Source: Candidatus Arcticimaribacter sp. (GTDB taxonomy: Bacteria; Bacteroidota; Bacteroidia; Flavobacteriales; Flavobacteriaceae). From it: a stretch of 14,648 nucleotides of DNA. Where the stretch lies: assembly GCA_011526335.1 (NCBI GenBank), contig WTJB01000109.1, positions 1-14,648 on the forward strand, given 5' to 3'. Shown in pieces: positions 14,409 through 14,648 of this stretch. The position numbers and the translations under genes are program-made. A model generated the notes under the pieces. It worked only from the letters and a program-made list of their open reading frames with translations. It did not search any database and was not told where the DNA came from. Positions within the stretch are counted from its first letter, which is position 1, and every line of letters begins with the position of its first letter.

Positions 14409-14648
14409 ATGGGAAGAGCTAGGAAAAATAAATTCTTCGAACAAATAACCATTGTGGATATCGCCGCTAAGGGCAAAGCTGTAGCCAAGTCACAAGAGGG
14501 TGAAACCATTTTTCTCAACAGTGGTGTACCTGGCGATATTGTAGATGTAAAGACATACAAAAAAAGAAAAGGGTATTATGAAGGCAATGTTGTTCGTCTT
14601 CATCAAGCTTCTAAAGATCGTATTTCTGCAGTATGTGAACATTTTGGC
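14409..14648 (+). CDS. rlmD: 23S rRNA (uracil-5-)-methyltransferase, TrmA/RlmD family (3' partial)
   Basis: Only the first 80 residues are in the window; the frame runs off the right edge. They form a basic start (MGRARKNKFFEQ) and a TRAM RNA-binding domain (about 12-70) with the typical pattern DIAAKGKAVAKSQEGETIFL, then VPGDIVDVKTYKKRKGYYEGNV. The last residues, Cys76-Glu-His-Phe-Gly, begin the cysteine motif that holds a [4Fe-4S] cluster in RlmD (RumA)-type enzymes, which methylate a uridine in 23S rRNA. The catalytic domain is outside, so whether it acts on U1939 or U747 or both cannot be decided. The gene is divergent from rocD across 159 bp, and its start sits 5 bp behind a perfect -7 element. 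Confidence 0.9.
   Translation, partial: MGRARKNKFFEQITIVDIAAKGKAVAKSQEGETIFLNSGVPGDIVDVKTYKKRKGYYEGNVVRLHQASKDRISAVCEHFG

Noticed and set aside
14342..14560. Minus-strand open frame over the start of the RlmD-type gene
   Set aside because: It overlaps the conserved TRAM domain on the other strand and the promoter region; no family resemblance.

Overview
The window looks like chromosomal housekeeping DNA from a member of the Bacteroidota, most likely a marine-type Flavobacteriaceae. The protein families have flavobacterial features: an Acs with a GHNLGT motif, a DUF983 zinc-ribbon membrane protein, an ornithine aminotransferase with a Cys-rich loop, and a long M23 peptidase with C-terminal beta domains. 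Candidate promoters fit the Bacteroidota -7 consensus TAnnTTTG, and start codons lack Shine-Dalgarno sequences. Genes are tightly packed: there is no gene-free stretch over about 220 bp, and convergent neighbours abut or overlap.

Layout. Positions 2-595 hold the 3' part of a TauE/SafE permease, tail-to-tail with acs (acetyl-CoA synthetase, minus strand). Divergent from acs is a small DUF983 protein. Next is a complete glycerol operon, glpK-glpD-glpF (3012-6780), preceded by a palindrome that looks like an operator. glpF abuts the 3' end of rny (RNase Y, minus strand). Upstream of rny, reading in the same direction, are a 162-nt RNA that I read as 6S RNA (8379-8540), zapA, and a small coiled-coil protein. 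Further minus-strand and plus-strand genes follow: an ACT-domain protein, then divergently a small exported protein and an M23 metallopeptidase. The minus strand then carries rocD (ornithine aminotransferase) followed 3 bp later by a cysteine desulfurase. The window ends in the start of a TrmA/RlmD-type RNA methyltransferase on the plus strand.

Function. GlpF admits glycerol, GlpK phosphorylates it and GlpD oxidises glycerol-3-phosphate to DHAP with electrons going to the respiratory chain. Acs activates acetate, so the left half is mostly small-carbon uptake and activation. The middle joins cell division (ZapA with a coiled-coil partner candidate), global transcription control (6S RNA) and mRNA decay (RNase Y). 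The right half covers envelope work, amino-acid catabolism and sulfur mobilisation.

I see no mobile element, CRISPR array, tRNA, rRNA, prophage or defence island, and no clearly new multigene system. The best leads are non-coding: the zapA-6S RNA-rny arrangement, where the closing stem of the RNA doubles as a terminator in front of rny; a perfect 9-bp inverted repeat in the 9618-9688 divergent promoter; a 20-bp palindrome before glpK; and a palindrome over the promoter of the zapA operon.
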